Below, one piece after another: positions 1 through 8,829 of a DNA stretch of 64,000 nt. Origin of the DNA: Sphingobium sp. AS12. GTDB taxonomy: Bacteria; Pseudomonadota; Alphaproteobacteria; Sphingomonadales; Sphingomonadaceae. The stretch lies in the NCBI RefSeq assembly GCF_019097845.1, contig NZ_JAHRGM010000017.1:30404-94403 (forward strand). Direction: 5' to 3'. Made by a program: the position numbers and the translations under genes. Under the pieces are notes generated by a model. The model was not told the DNA's origin. It was given only the letters and a program-made list of their open reading frames with translations, and did no database searches. Every line of letters begins with the position of its first letter. Within the stretch, counting starts at the first letter, position 1.

Positions 1-985
1 CAACGACCGCATCGGCTGCATTCTCGATCGCCAGCGCATCGGGATCGACCGGCTCTTCGATGATCAGAGACGGGTCGGGCCGCAGGCGGCCATCGTTGAG
101 CGCACGAATATACAACTCGTCAATCCGCCGCGCGCCTTCGTCCAGCATCTGCGCGATGCCGCTGGCGTTAGACGCGCGCAGCGTCACGCTACCGATCAGG
201 CTGTTGTCCGGTCCATAGCGCGCGGTGAAGGTGCCGGTCACCGGCCCGCCGGGATAGGCCCGGTCCAGCCGCGCGATCGGGATCACCACGTCGGCCGCGC
301 CATATTGGTCAAGCAGCACCCGCCACCACAGCCGCCCGCGCCGCCCGGTCTGTCCGGCGTTCAGCAATATGGGGTCAGCCACCGATCCGGCGACGCGCAC
401 ATAGTCGATCGCGCTGTCCCCGGTGCGGTATCGCGCCCAGGCCTTCTGCCATTCATTGGTGCGTTCATAGGATACGGCCGATCCGCCATCCCACAGCACC
501 GGGATCACCAGCAAGGGCGGCGATCGCATGACATTGCCCGACACGCCCAGCAACTGCCCGGTGCGCGCCCGGTCGAACAATATGCCCAGCGTCGCGACAT
601 AACGGGTCGGCCCCGCCTGCTCAAAATCAATCTCGATGCCCGACACCATCGCCTCGATCTGCGAATCGGACAAAGCAGGCGCGCCGCCGCCGCCATGAGT
701 GCGCGTCCACAGCATCCGCCACGCCTGCCGCTGCGCCATCCGCCACCCGGCATAGCGCGCGCTGTCGGCATCCTTGGCCACGACATCGACCTTGACCCCG
801 CGCACCTCGAAATCGCCGCCACTGGCGATCGGCGGCACGCCCCGCTCCCCTTCCATCTGCGCAAACAGCGCGGCGGCAACCAGGCCGATCGCGATAGCGA
901 GAAGGATTTGGACCGGGCGCGACACGGCGCGCAGGATGGCACCGGACTGGAACGGCAGGCGGTTAAGGGTCTGGCTCAGGCTCAC
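1..985 (-). CDS. DUF2066-like membrane-anchored protein, C-terminus cut by window edge
   Basis: An open frame runs from a GTG at 985 to the left edge, giving 328 visible residues. I chose the GTG because the frame then reads straight into a hydrophobic stretch (about residues 20-37), a signal anchor or signal peptide, followed by a soluble domain with features such as [15 protein letters not shown] and [15 protein letters not shown]. That pattern matches a conserved sphingomonad family sometimes labelled DUF2066 or heavy-metal-associated; its biochemical role is unknown to me. It is divergent from purM, with 108 bases between the starts. The protein probably acts in the periplasm or at the inner membrane. 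Family assignment is from recognition of the pattern, not a search. Confidence 0.65.
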   Translation of the reverse strand, partial: MSLSQTLNRLPFQSGAILRAVSRPVQILLAIAIGLVAAALFAQMEGERGVPPIASGGDFEVRGVKVDVVAKDADSARYAGWRMAQRQAWRMLWTRTHGGGGAPALSDSQIEAMVSGIEIDFEQAGPTRYVATLGILFDRARTGQLLGVSGNVMRSPPLLVIPVLWDGGSAVSYERTNEWQKAWARYRTGDSAIDYVRVAGSVADPILLNAGQTGRRGRLWWRVLLDQYGAADVVIPIARLDRAYPGGPVTGTFTARYGPDNSLIGSVTLRASNASGIAQMLDEGARRIDELYIRALNDGRLRPDPSLIIEEPVDPDALAIENAADAVV

Positions 986-1093
986 GCGCGCCCTTTTGGC
1001 GGGATTTGCCCAGGATGCCAAGCGCCAACCCCAAGTTTGTCGTTCGGGCCTTGCCCTTCCGTTTTGCGCACCTTTGCTCTAGGGCGCTCCCCC

Positions 1094-2188
1094 ATGAGTG
1101 AGAACGAATCCTACAGCTACGCCAAGGCTGGCGTTGATATCGCCGCTGGCAACGCCCTTGTCCGCGCCATTGCGCCGCTTGCCAAGGCGACCCGTCGCCC
1201 CGGTGCCGACGCTGAACTGGGCGGCTTTGGCGGCTTTTTCGACCTCAAGGCCGCTGGCTATGACGATCCGTTGCTGGTCGCGGCCAATGACGGCGTCGGC
1301 ACCAAATTGAAGCTGGCGATCGACCACAACCGCCATGACGGCGTGGGCATCGACCTGGTCGCCATGTGCGCCAACGACCTGATCGTGCAGGGGGCCGAAC
1401 CGCTTTTCTTCCTCGACTATTATGCGACCGGCAAGCTGGAGAGCGGCGTCGCCGAGCGCGTCATCGCTGGAATCGCGGAGGGCTGCCGCATCGCCGGTTG
1501 CGCGCTGATCGGCGGGGAAACTGCTGAAATGCCGGGCATGTACGGTCCGGGCGACTATGATCTGGCAGGCTTCTGCGTTGGCGCGGTCGAACGGCACAAG
1601 GCGCTGACTGGCAATCGCGTGAAGGTGGGCGACGTCCTGCTGGGCCTCGCCTCATCCGGTGTCCACTCCAACGGCTTCTCGCTGGTCCGCCGCTTGGCCG
1701 CCGACAAGGGCTGGAAGCTCGACCGTCCCGCGATCTTCGATCAGGACGTGCTGCTGATCGACGCGCTGATGGCGCCTACGAAAATTTATGTGAAAAGCCT
1801 GCTGCCGCTGGTGCGCGCAGGGATGGTCAATGCGCTGGCCCATATTACCGGCGGCGGCCTGCTGGAAAACATCCCCCGCGTCCTGCCCGATGGTTGCCAT
1901 GCGATGGTCGACGCCGATGCGTGGGATCAGCCACGCCTGATGGCCTTCCTCCAGGCGCAGGGCCATATCGAACCGGGCGAAATGGCGCGCACCTTCAACT
2001 GCGGCATCGGCATGGTGCTCAGCGTTGACGAAGGCCATGTCGCGGGCGTCACCACGGCGCTGGAAGCAGCGGGCGAAACCGTCCACCGCATCGGCGAAGT
2101 CCAGGCGGGCGAAAAGGGCTGCACCGTGCGCGGCTCGACCGAGACATGGAGCGCCAAGGCCGACTGGCGCGCGACGCATCTGGGCTAA
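1094..2188 (+). CDS. purM: Phosphoribosylformylglycinamidine cyclo-ligase
   Basis: Cytosolic AIR synthetase of de novo purine synthesis: FGAM + ATP to AIR. The 364-residue product has the expected PurM layout, with the ATP-binding N-terminal half ([10 protein letters not shown] near 42-52, then [11 protein letters not shown]) followed by [20 protein letters not shown] and the [11 protein letters not shown] motif. The C-terminal half carries [17 protein letters not shown]. The open frame extends far upstream (to 305), but the ATG at 1094 gives the usual family N-terminus, [15 protein letters not shown], so it is used here. purN follows 87 bases downstream across a palindromic repeat, so the two purine genes probably share a transcript. 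Confidence 0.97.
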   Translation: MSENESYSYAKAGVDIAAGNALVRAIAPLAKATRRPGADAELGGFGGFFDLKAAGYDDPLLVAANDGVGTKLKLAIDHNRHDGVGIDLVAMCANDLIVQGAEPLFFLDYYATGKLESGVAERVIAGIAEGCRIAGCALIGGETAEMPGMYGPGDYDLAGFCVGAVERHKALTGNRVKVGDVLLGLASSGVHSNGFSLVRRLAADKGWKLDRPAIFDQDVLLIDALMAPTKIYVKSLLPLVRAGMVNALAHITGGGLLENIPRVLPDGCHAMVDADAWDQPRLMAFLQAQGHIEPGEMARTFNCGIGMVLSVDEGHVAGVTTALEAAGETVHRIGEVQAGEKGCTVRGSTETWSAKADWRATHLG

Positions 2189-2201
2189 AATCACCACCCT
2201 C

Positions 2202-2266
2202 CGTTCGTTTCGAGCGAAGTCGAGAAACGGTCGCGCCAGGGTTCTCGACTTCGCTCGAACCGAACG
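2202..2266. repeat. REP-like intergenic palindrome between purM and purN
   Basis: Two 25-base arms (2202-2226 and 2242-2266) are inverted copies with a single mismatch, separated by 15 bases. Each contains the core CGAGCGAAGTCGAGAA. Palindromes with this core are common between genes in sphingomonads and some other proteobacteria. It would form a strong hairpin in the purMN transcript and could act as an RNA stabiliser or attenuator; it has no terminal T-run. Confidence 0.85.
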
Positions 2267-2275
2267 GATGTTGTT

Positions 2276-3226
2276 ATGCAAAAGGCAAAAGTCGGCGTCC
2301 TGATCTCCGGTCGCGGCTCCAACATGGCGGCCCTGCTCTACGCAGCCAAGGCCGACGACTGCCCTTATGAGATCGTGCTGGTCGCCGCCAACGATCCCGA
2401 CGCTGCCGGCCTGACACTGGCCGCTGCCGAGGGCATCGCGACCTTCGGCCAGAGCCATAAAGGCCATAAGCGCGCCGCGTTCGACCAGATCATGGACGCG
2501 CAGCTGCGCTCGGCGGGGGCGCAATATGTGGCGCTGGCGGGCTATATGCGCCTCCTGTCCCCGGAGTTCGTGGCGGGTTGGGAAGGCCGGATGCTCAATA
2601 TCCATCCCAGCCTGCTACCCAAATATAAGGGGCTGGACACCCACCAGCGCGCCATTGACGCCGGTGACAGCCATGCCGGTTGCTCGGTCCATATCGTCAC
2701 CGCGGAGCTGGACGACGGCCCGGTGCTGGGCCAGACCCCGGTGGCGATCCTGCCGGACGACACCGAAAGCAGCCTCGCCGCCCGCATCCTCATCGCCGAG
2801 CATCAGCTTTATTCCCGCACCCTCGCCGACTTCGTCACCCGTGAGCGCCAGCCCGACTGGCTGCTGAACAAGGTCCGCGAAAGCGCACTGGCCCTGCCGC
2901 AAGCGGACGAAATCGTCTCGCGCGGAATGCCCTGTTTCGGCATCGTCAAGGGCAAGAAATTCGCCTACTTCACCCGTGATCATCATGGCGACGGCATCAT
3001 CGCGGTGCTGGTGAAAACAACTGCGCCCGAAGAACAGGCCAGCCTGATCGAAGCCGACCCGGACCGCTATTACCGCCCCGCCTATTTCGGCAATGACTGG
3101 GTCGGCATCCGCCTGGACCTCGGCGACACCGACTGGGATCATGTCGCACAACGCCTGCACGACAGCTGGCGGCAGGTCGCCCCGCGCAAGCTGCTGGGCC
3201 TCATGGATATTGCCGACGAGTTCTGA
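2276..3226 (+). CDS. purN: GAR formyltransferase fused to an MmcQ/YjbR-like domain
   Basis: Third step of purine synthesis: transfers formyl from 10-formyl-THF to GAR. Residues 1 to about 200 are a complete PurN: phosphate loop SGRGSN (11-16), NIHPSLLPKYKG with the catalytic Asn108 and His110, and Asp146 in ELDDGPVLG, matching the known Asn/His/Asp triad spacing of E. coli PurN. Residues about 205-316 are an extra domain (GMPCFGIVKGKKFAYFTRDHHGDG, then a C-terminal DSWRQVAPRKLLG) typical of the MmcQ/YjbR family, whose function is poorly known. At 316 residues it is about 100 longer than ordinary PurN. There is no stop or frameshift between the parts, so this is a real fusion. Confidence 0.95.
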   Translation: MQKAKVGVLISGRGSNMAALLYAAKADDCPYEIVLVAANDPDAAGLTLAAAEGIATFGQSHKGHKRAAFDQIMDAQLRSAGAQYVALAGYMRLLSPEFVAGWEGRMLNIHPSLLPKYKGLDTHQRAIDAGDSHAGCSVHIVTAELDDGPVLGQTPVAILPDDTESSLAARILIAEHQLYSRTLADFVTRERQPDWLLNKVRESALALPQADEIVSRGMPCFGIVKGKKFAYFTRDHHGDGIIAVLVKTTAPEEQASLIEADPDRYYRPAYFGNDWVGIRLDLGDTDWDHVAQRLHDSWRQVAPRKLLGLMDIADEF

Positions 3227-3267
3227 CCCCTTCCCTTCGTCGCCGCCCATCCCCATAGAGTGGAGCC

Positions 3268-4194
3268 ATGACCGACACCCACGCCCCCGCAATCGAGATC
3301 ACCAAGCTCACCAAAGTTTATAAGGGCGGCAAGCGCGCGCTCGACGGGATCAATCTGTCGATCCCGCGCGGCCAGATTTATGGCCTCCTCGGTCCCAATG
3401 GCGCGGGCAAGTCGACCACGATCAATATCCTCGCGGGCATGGTCAACAAGACGTCGGGAACGGCCCGCATCTGGGGCTTCGACACGGACGTCAATCCGCG
3501 CAATGCGAAAAACTCGATCGGCATCGTGCCTCAGGAAATCGTGTTCGATCCCTTCTTCACCCCTTTTGAGACGCTGGAAAATCAGGCCGGCTATTATGGC
3601 GTGCCCAAGGACAAGCGCCGGTCGATGGAATTGCTGCGCGCCGTCCATCTGGAGGACAAGGCGCACGCCTACGCCCGCACGCTTTCGGGCGGCATGAAGC
3701 GCCGCCTGCTGGTGGCCAAGGCGATGGTCCACTCACCCCCGATCCTGGTGCTGGACGAACCGACCGCTGGCGTCGATGTGCAATTGCGCCAGCAGCTCTG
3801 GGCCTATGTGCGTGAATTGAACGCCTTGGGCGTCACCATCGTGCTGACGACCCATTATCTCGAAGAAGCCGAGGAGCTGTGCGACCGTATCGGCATCATC
3901 AACCATGGCCGCCTGATCGCCGACAAGCCGACCCGCGAACTGGTCGACATGGCGCTGGAAAAGGTGGTGCAGGTGACGGTGGACCGCGACATCGTGACCG
4001 CGCCTGACGCCCCCTGTTTCGAGAAGGTCGAACTATCGGGCGACCGTACGCTCACCATCACCTATCTCAAGGACCGCGCCAATGCGGGCCAGGTGCTGAG
4101 CGCCGTGCAGGCCAGCGGCCTCGCCATCGTGGACGTGGTCACGCGCGACCCGGATCTGGAGGATGTTTTCCTCAATCTGACGGCGACGGCGTGA
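3268..4194 (+). CDS. ABC transporter ATP-binding protein
   Basis: A 308-residue ATPase of the drug/polysaccharide-export type. Walker A is GPNGAGKST (about 44-52), the signature is LSGGMKRR, Walker B is ILVLDEPTAGVD, and the H-loop is TTHYLEEAEE. The C-terminal 75 residues form an extra regulatory tail of the kind seen in CcmA/NodI-type proteins. A permease partner would be expected next to it (ABC-2 type) but none is present: the following gene is a small lipoprotein and then nadB. The partner may lie elsewhere. Substrate unknown. Confidence 0.92.
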   Translation: MTDTHAPAIEITKLTKVYKGGKRALDGINLSIPRGQIYGLLGPNGAGKSTTINILAGMVNKTSGTARIWGFDTDVNPRNAKNSIGIVPQEIVFDPFFTPFETLENQAGYYGVPKDKRRSMELLRAVHLEDKAHAYARTLSGGMKRRLLVAKAMVHSPPILVLDEPTAGVDVQLRQQLWAYVRELNALGVTIVLTTHYLEEAEELCDRIGIINHGRLIADKPTRELVDMALEKVVQVTVDRDIVTAPDAPCFEKVELSGDRTLTITYLKDRANAGQVLSAVQASGLAIVDVVTRDPDLEDVFLNLTATA

Positions 4195-4613
4195 AAAAGT
4201 CTTGGCTGCCATGCTTATTTTTTCCTCTGGCCCTTCTGACGGCTTGCGACCGAAAGACCGAATGGAAAGAAACGTGGCCGCTGATGTCGTACAGTTTCGA
4301 TGATGCCAAGCACAGCTATGTCGGTCTCAATTGTATGGGTATCCCCGTTCTAGCGCTGATAGGCGGGGATTGGCCAGCGGATGCCAAGCAGTTCACACTG
4401 AATGTCGACGGGGTAGTCCGCAAAATAGAGATTTTTCGAGGACAGCATGGTCGCGCGATGATTATCGACGACCAAAAAATTGTCGCTTCTTTCACTGCCG
4501 CAAAACGAGAAATTATTTTTCGCGTCGGCAAAAACTGGGCCAGAAGCGTCCCGCCAAGTCCGCGACTTGAAGATGCCCGTCAACGCTGCCTGTCACGTAG
4601 CGCTCAGGCCTGA
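4191..4613 (+). CDS. Small putative lipoprotein of unknown function
   Basis: 140 residues, starting at a GTG that overlaps the stop of the ABC ATPase (GTGA at 4191-4194), so translation is probably coupled. The N-terminus is a lipoprotein signal peptide: MKKSW, hydrophobic core, lipobox LLTAC with Cys19, then charged DRKTEWKETW. No known domain is recognised in the rest. Base composition is visibly lower in GC than its neighbours, with A/T-rich third positions (for example around 4410-4520), which hints at recent acquisition. Likely anchored to a periplasm-facing membrane. Confidence 0.6.
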   Translation: MKKSWLPCLFFPLALLTACDRKTEWKETWPLMSYSFDDAKHSYVGLNCMGIPVLALIGGDWPADAKQFTLNVDGVVRKIEIFRGQHGRAMIIDDQKIVASFTAAKREIIFRVGKNWARSVPPSPRLEDARQRCLSRSAQA

Positions 4614-4633
4614 ATTCATCGAGAGAATTAGCC

Positions 4634-6238
4634 ATGCCCACCACAACCCACGACGTCATCATCATCGGCTCCGGCGCAGCGGGGCTGACGGCCGCCATCA
4701 ACCTGGCGCAGGATCGCAAGGTGCTGGTGCTGGCCAAGGGTGCGCTGGATGGCGGGTCCACTAACTGGGCGCAGGGCGGCATTGCCGCGGTACTCGATGC
4801 CGGTGACAGTTTCGAGGCGCATGTCGAAGATACGATGGTCGCAGGCGCGGGCCTGAACGATCGCGCTACCGTCGAGTTCGTCGTGTCCGAAGCCCCCGCC
4901 GCAATCGAGCGCCTCGCCAAACTCGGCGTCCCCTTCAATGCGGGCGAGGATTTTGGTGACCGCTGGCACCTGACGCGCGAGGGCGGGCATAGCCATCGCC
5001 GCATCGTCCATGTCGATGACGCCACCGGCCATGCGGTGCAGGTCGCCCTGCTGAAGGCTGCCCGCGCCAATCCCAACATCACCCTGGTCGAGGATCTGAT
5101 CGCCATCGACCTCATCACCTCCCGCCATGGCGAGCGCTATTCGGGCGATGGCCATGTCTGGGGCGTCTATGCCTTCAACAAAAAGACCAAGCATGTCGAT
5201 GCGCTGCTGGGCAAGGCGACGATCCTGTGCACCGGTGGCGCGGGCCGCACCTATCTCTTCTCGACAGCGCCGCGCGGCGCGACCGGCGACGGCATCGCCA
5301 TGGCCTGGCGCGCGGGGTGCCGCGTGTCGAACATGGAAATGAACCAGTTTCACCCGACCTGCCTCTATAATCTGGAGGTCAAGAATTTCCTGATCACCGA
5401 AGCGGTGCGTGGCGAGGGCGGCCATCTGAAACTCCCCCCCGGCGTGCCGGGCGGTGGCGAGCGCTTCATGCCCCGCTTCGACCCGCGTGAGGAACTGGCC
5501 CCGCGCGACGTGGTGGCCCGCGCCATCGACCATGAAATCAAGCGGCTGGGCCTTGATTATGTCCATCTCGACATCAGCCACAAGCCGCCGGAATTTGTGA
5601 AGCACCACTTTCCGACCATCTATGCCCGGCTGCTGGACCTGGACATCGACATCACCAAGGAGCCGATCCCGGTCGTCCCTGCGCAGCATTATACCTGCGG
5701 CGGGGTGGTGATCGACCTTGATGGCCGTACCGACCTGCCCGGCCTTTATGCTGCGGGCGAGGTGACCGAAAGCGGTCTCCATGGGGCCAATCGCCTGGCA
5801 TCCAACTCGCTGCTCGAATGTTTCGTGTTCGGCGAAGCGGCGGCCAAACATATCCGCAATCACTGGGACGAACTGCCCGCCCCGCCACCGATCCGGCCAT
5901 GGGACGAAAGCCGCGTCACCAACAGCGACGAAGAGGTCATCGTCCAGCATAACTGGAAGGAAATCCGCCGCTTCATGTGGGATTATGTCGGCATCGTCCG
6001 CACCACAAAGCGGCTGGAACGTGCCCAGCACCGCGTCGCCCTGTTGGCGCAGGAGGTCGATGATTATTACGGCAATTTCCGCGTGACCCCGGACCTGATC
6101 GAATTACGCAACCTGCTGGAGGTCGCTCGGCTGATCGTCCGGTCTGCCCTCCATCGCAAGGAAAGCCGGGGACTGCACTATACGCTCGACTATCCTGAAA
6201 CGCTGGAGGCTGCGGTGGATACAGTGTTGGCGCCGTAA
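4634..6238 (+). CDS. nadB: L-aspartate oxidase
   Basis: First enzyme of de novo NAD synthesis, a cytosolic flavoprotein that oxidises L-aspartate to iminoaspartate for NadA. The 534-residue protein starts with the FAD-binding VIIIGSGAAGLTAAINL (about 8-24), followed by GGSTNWAQGGIAA, the family motif near residues 40-55. Active-site features are the REGGHSHRRIVH segment, the MEMNQFHPT stretch and the C-terminal GLHGANRLASNSLLECFVFG motif shared with succinate dehydrogenase flavoproteins. NadA and NadC, often adjacent in bacteria, are not in this window. Confidence 0.96.
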   Translation: MPTTTHDVIIIGSGAAGLTAAINLAQDRKVLVLAKGALDGGSTNWAQGGIAAVLDAGDSFEAHVEDTMVAGAGLNDRATVEFVVSEAPAAIERLAKLGVPFNAGEDFGDRWHLTREGGHSHRRIVHVDDATGHAVQVALLKAARANPNITLVEDLIAIDLITSRHGERYSGDGHVWGVYAFNKKTKHVDALLGKATILCTGGAGRTYLFSTAPRGATGDGIAMAWRAGCRVSNMEMNQFHPTCLYNLEVKNFLITEAVRGEGGHLKLPPGVPGGGERFMPRFDPREELAPRDVVARAIDHEIKRLGLDYVHLDISHKPPEFVKHHFPTIYARLLDLDIDITKEPIPVVPAQHYTCGGVVIDLDGRTDLPGLYAAGEVTESGLHGANRLASNSLLECFVFGEAAAKHIRNHWDELPAPPPIRPWDESRVTNSDEEVIVQHNWKEIRRFMWDYVGIVRTTKRLERAQHRVALLAQEVDDYYGNFRVTPDLIELRNLLEVARLIVRSALHRKESRGLHYTLDYPETLEAAVDTVLAP

Positions 6239-6272
6239 AAAAATGGCGCGGTCGCCGGGTCGGCGCCGCGCC
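6237..6272 (-). terminator. Rho-independent terminator for the minus-strand hydrolase
   Basis: GGCGCGG (6245-6251) pairs with CCGCGCC (6266-6272) and, read on the minus strand, is followed by a run of T (6237-6243). It lies just past the stop of the hydrolase gene and overlaps the end of nadB. Confidence 0.65.
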
Positions 6273-6354
6273 TGAAGGTGGAGGAGGGAGGCGCTGAAAG
6301 CGCGTCCGGTATCTCCGCTCTAGCCTGGCCTGCCGCGACCCGCTTTGACGCGCG

Positions 6355-7200
6355 TCAAATATCCTTGAGGAAAGTGCCGAGCGCCGCATGAAAGCGCGCG
6401 GGCTGGTCGGCCATCACCATATGGCCGCTGGGACCGATCGCTCGCAGCACCGCATCCTTCTTGGGGGCATAGGCGGTGCGGAACCGGCTGGCGATGATAG
6501 CGGCCTGCTCCCGGTCCGCGCCGACCGCATAGACCACTTCCAGCGGGACGTTCAGCCGCGCAAGTTGCGGGCCAAGGTCGATATTGGCCAGATCGCGCAA
6601 AGCGCTGGCGATGACATCGGGGTCGCTCCCCTTCGCACCGGGTGCCTGCCCGACCATCTGCGCCAGATAGCGCCGCCCCGCCACCGTTCCAGTCAGATAG
6701 CCGCCCAGTTGATCGGCCAGAAAGCCAAGGCCACTGGCCGTGCCGCCGACCATCGCTGCCCCGGCCGGCAGCATATCGACCACCATCACCCGGCCCGCCA
6801 CACCCTTCAGCCCCAGCATCATCGCCAGCGTGCCGCCCATCGAATGGCCGACGATCGCCGGGCGCTTCAAACCCGACGCTGTAATGTAGCGGGCGATCTC
6901 CTCAGCCAGCGGCTGGACCAGCGGGCCGCTGGCATTACCCTCCGCCGCCAACCCGGCATAGCCGCGCACCTGCACCAGATGAAAACGATAGCCCGGCACC
7001 GCGCCCAGTACGCCGTTCCAGATGCCCGGACCGCTGGCAAGCCCCGGAATCAGCAACACATCACGCCCCGAACCCCGCATAGTCACGGCGATCCGGCGCG
7101 AGGCAAAAGCTGCGGCCTGCGCCGTCCCGCTCCACAACAATCCGCCCGCTGCCAGCGCCCGGCCCAGCAGAGCGCGCCTGTCCATGCCTTGATCCATCAT
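6355..7200 (-). CDS. Alpha/beta hydrolase, exported
   Basis: 281 residues. The N-terminus (MDRRALLGRALAAGGLLWSG...AQAA) looks like a twin-arginine-type or Sec signal peptide. The alpha/beta hydrolase fold is indicated by the oxyanion-hole region LIPGLASGPGIW (about 50-61), the nucleophile elbow VGHSMGG with Ser120, and a late GPSGHMVMADQP giving the catalytic His. Substrate cannot be told from sequence; small esters or lactones are typical. Start at 7200 or 7185 (a second Met). It is divergent from the serine hydrolase gene. Confidence 0.88.
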   Translation of the reverse strand: MMDQGMDRRALLGRALAAGGLLWSGTAQAAAFASRRIAVTMRGSGRDVLLIPGLASGPGIWNGVLGAVPGYRFHLVQVRGYAGLAAEGNASGPLVQPLAEEIARYITASGLKRPAIVGHSMGGTLAMMLGLKGVAGRVMVVDMLPAGAAMVGGTASGLGFLADQLGGYLTGTVAGRRYLAQMVGQAPGAKGSDPDVIASALRDLANIDLGPQLARLNVPLEVVYAVGADREQAAIIASRFRTAYAPKKDAVLRAIGPSGHMVMADQPARFHAALGTFLKDI

Positions 7201-7370
7201 GCCGCTCTATTGCCGCTCAGACGCTTAACCGCAACTGAGCGGACGCCGCTTTGTCCCGGTTCCCCGTTCAGCCTCCTTACATCGCATTTGTGGAATCATT
7301 CGTCGCATCAGCCTTGCCCGCTTATCGGGTGGCTGCCCCTAAATGGCGCTTGCAGAGTGCGGGGAATGGA

Positions 7371-8504
7371 ATGAGATCGAATGATAGCCGGGGCGGTTCC
7401 GCGCGCCTGGTCCTGTTGATGGTGGCACTGTCCGCCTGTGTCAGCGCCCCCGAACCGCGCCCGGCGCAGGCCGCCGCCGCCGCGCCGCAGCGGGTACAGC
7501 CCACGACCAATACATGGCCGATCCGTGAGGTCGCCAATCCGCCTCTGCCCTATCGCGAGATTGACCTGACCGAAACGCCCTCCCCCGCGCTGGTCAGCGT
7601 CGTGCGCAATCTGGGCCAGAGCTTCCGGGGCAAGGTCGGCATTGCGGTGCGGCGGGTCGGCGCCGACTGGACTGTGGCCTGGAACGGCAATGCTTTGTTC
7701 CCGCAACAAAGCGTGTCGAAACTCTGGGTAGCGATGACCTTTCTGGACGCGGTCGACCGGGGCAAGCTGCGGCTGACCGACACGACCACCATCACCCGCA
7801 ACGACCTGACCCTGTTCCACCAGCCGACCGCCGCGATGGTCGGTACCAGCGGCTGGACCACCAGCTACTCCGACCTGATGCGCCGCGCGATGACCCAGAG
7901 CGACAATACCGCCAACGACACGCTGCTGCGCGCGGTCGGCGGGCCGGACGCCGTGCGTGGCTTTCTGGCGCGGCGGATGATCCGGGACATTCGCTTCGGG
8001 CCGGGCGAACGGCTGCTGCAATCAGCGACGGCGGGTCTCGACTGGCGGCAGGATTATGCAATCGGGCGCAATTTCTATGCCGCCCGCGCCAAGGTGCCGA
8101 TGGCGGCGCGGGTGAAGGCGCTGGACAATTATCTCGCCAGCCCGCCCGACGGCGCGGCCCCCGCCTCGATCGTCCAGGCGCTGGCCAAGTTGAAACAGGG
8201 CGAGATGCTCTCATCCGCCTCGTCCCGCCTGTTGCTGTCGATCATGTCGGAAGCCAAGACCGGGCCACAACGGATCAAGGGCGGGGTGCCGCCGGGCTGG
8301 TCCTATCTGCACAAGACCGGCACGGGCCAAGACCTGCCACCACGCTCTACTGGCTTTAACGATATCGGCATCATGACCGCGCCCGATGGCACAAGCTATG
8401 CGGTGGCGGTGATGATCGGCAGCACTACGGTCGGCATCCCCGAACGCTGGGCGCTGATGCAGGCGGTGGCCAAGGCGGTCGCGGCGAACCACGAGCCGAA
8501 ATGA
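7371..8504 (+). CDS. Class A beta-lactamase-like serine hydrolase, lipoprotein
   Basis: I use the ATG at 7371 rather than the upstream 7251 because it follows a GGGGA ribosome site and opens a lipoprotein signal (lipobox LSAC, Cys23). The 377-residue product has the three penicillin-recognising motifs in order: SVSK (Ser114, Lys117), SDN (177-179) and KTG (315-317). This is the fold of class A beta-lactamases and related periplasmic D,D-peptidases. A clear omega-loop ExxLN is not visible, so beta-lactamase activity should not be assumed. It probably sits in the periplasm on the membrane and acts on peptidoglycan or beta-lactams. Confidence 0.85.
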   Translation: MRSNDSRGGSARLVLLMVALSACVSAPEPRPAQAAAAAPQRVQPTTNTWPIREVANPPLPYREIDLTETPSPALVSVVRNLGQSFRGKVGIAVRRVGADWTVAWNGNALFPQQSVSKLWVAMTFLDAVDRGKLRLTDTTTITRNDLTLFHQPTAAMVGTSGWTTSYSDLMRRAMTQSDNTANDTLLRAVGGPDAVRGFLARRMIRDIRFGPGERLLQSATAGLDWRQDYAIGRNFYAARAKVPMAARVKALDNYLASPPDGAAPASIVQALAKLKQGEMLSSASSRLLLSIMSEAKTGPQRIKGGVPPGWSYLHKTGTGQDLPPRSTGFNDIGIMTAPDGTSYAVAVMIGSTTVGIPERWALMQAVAKAVAANHEPK

Positions 8505-8505
8505 G

Positions 8506-8541
8506 ATAAGGGGCGTGCGCCGTATAGCGCCCGCCCCTTAT
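8506..8541. terminator. Hairpin terminator after the serine hydrolase
   Basis: ATAAGGGGCG (8506-8515) and CGCCCCTTAT (8532-8541) are perfect inverted repeats immediately after the stop codon. It also lies just past the stop of the convergent small membrane protein, so it may serve both strands. Confidence 0.7.
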
Positions 8542-8554
8542 TTGCCCGATAGCA

Positions 8555-8647
8555 TCAGTTGAGAACCAGCGCGAACATCGCGACTTGGCCGAGGAAGGCG
8601 ACGCCAAGCGCGATCAGTATATTGGCGGGCTTGAGATACTGGGTCAT
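8555..8647 (-). CDS. 30-residue single-span membrane protein
   Basis: A very short gene: ATG at 8647 preceded by AGAAGGATGG, a good ribosome site at normal spacing. The product begins MTQYLKPANI and is one hydrophobic helix (about residues 9-28), ending in VLN. The frame opens further upstream, but those residues look random. It lies between the serine hydrolase and the LytTR regulator. Similar tiny membrane proteins are known in many bacteria; the function is unknown. Coding status is inferred from ribosome site, hydrophobicity and convergent terminator. Confidence 0.5.
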   Translation of the reverse strand: MTQYLKPANILIALGVAFLGQVAMFALVLN

Positions 8648-8829
8648 GAAACCATCCTTCTGATAATGTGGGTGACCGGACCATCCGGCGACACCCTGTT
8701 GCCCGACTGCTCCTGCGCCCTGGCGATTTGCGCGCAAGCCCGATTGCGTCACGCAGCGATTCCCTTTCAAAATCCCCAGAAAAGCGCGACAGTGGCGGTT
8801 CGCGCTTCGCGAACGGGAGGGGACGATCC

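Noticed and set aside
505..942. Minus-strand frame inside the left-edge gene
   Set aside because: Arg/Ser-rich shadow in another frame; the frame starting with GTG at 985 is longer, reaches the edge and has a sensible signal anchor.
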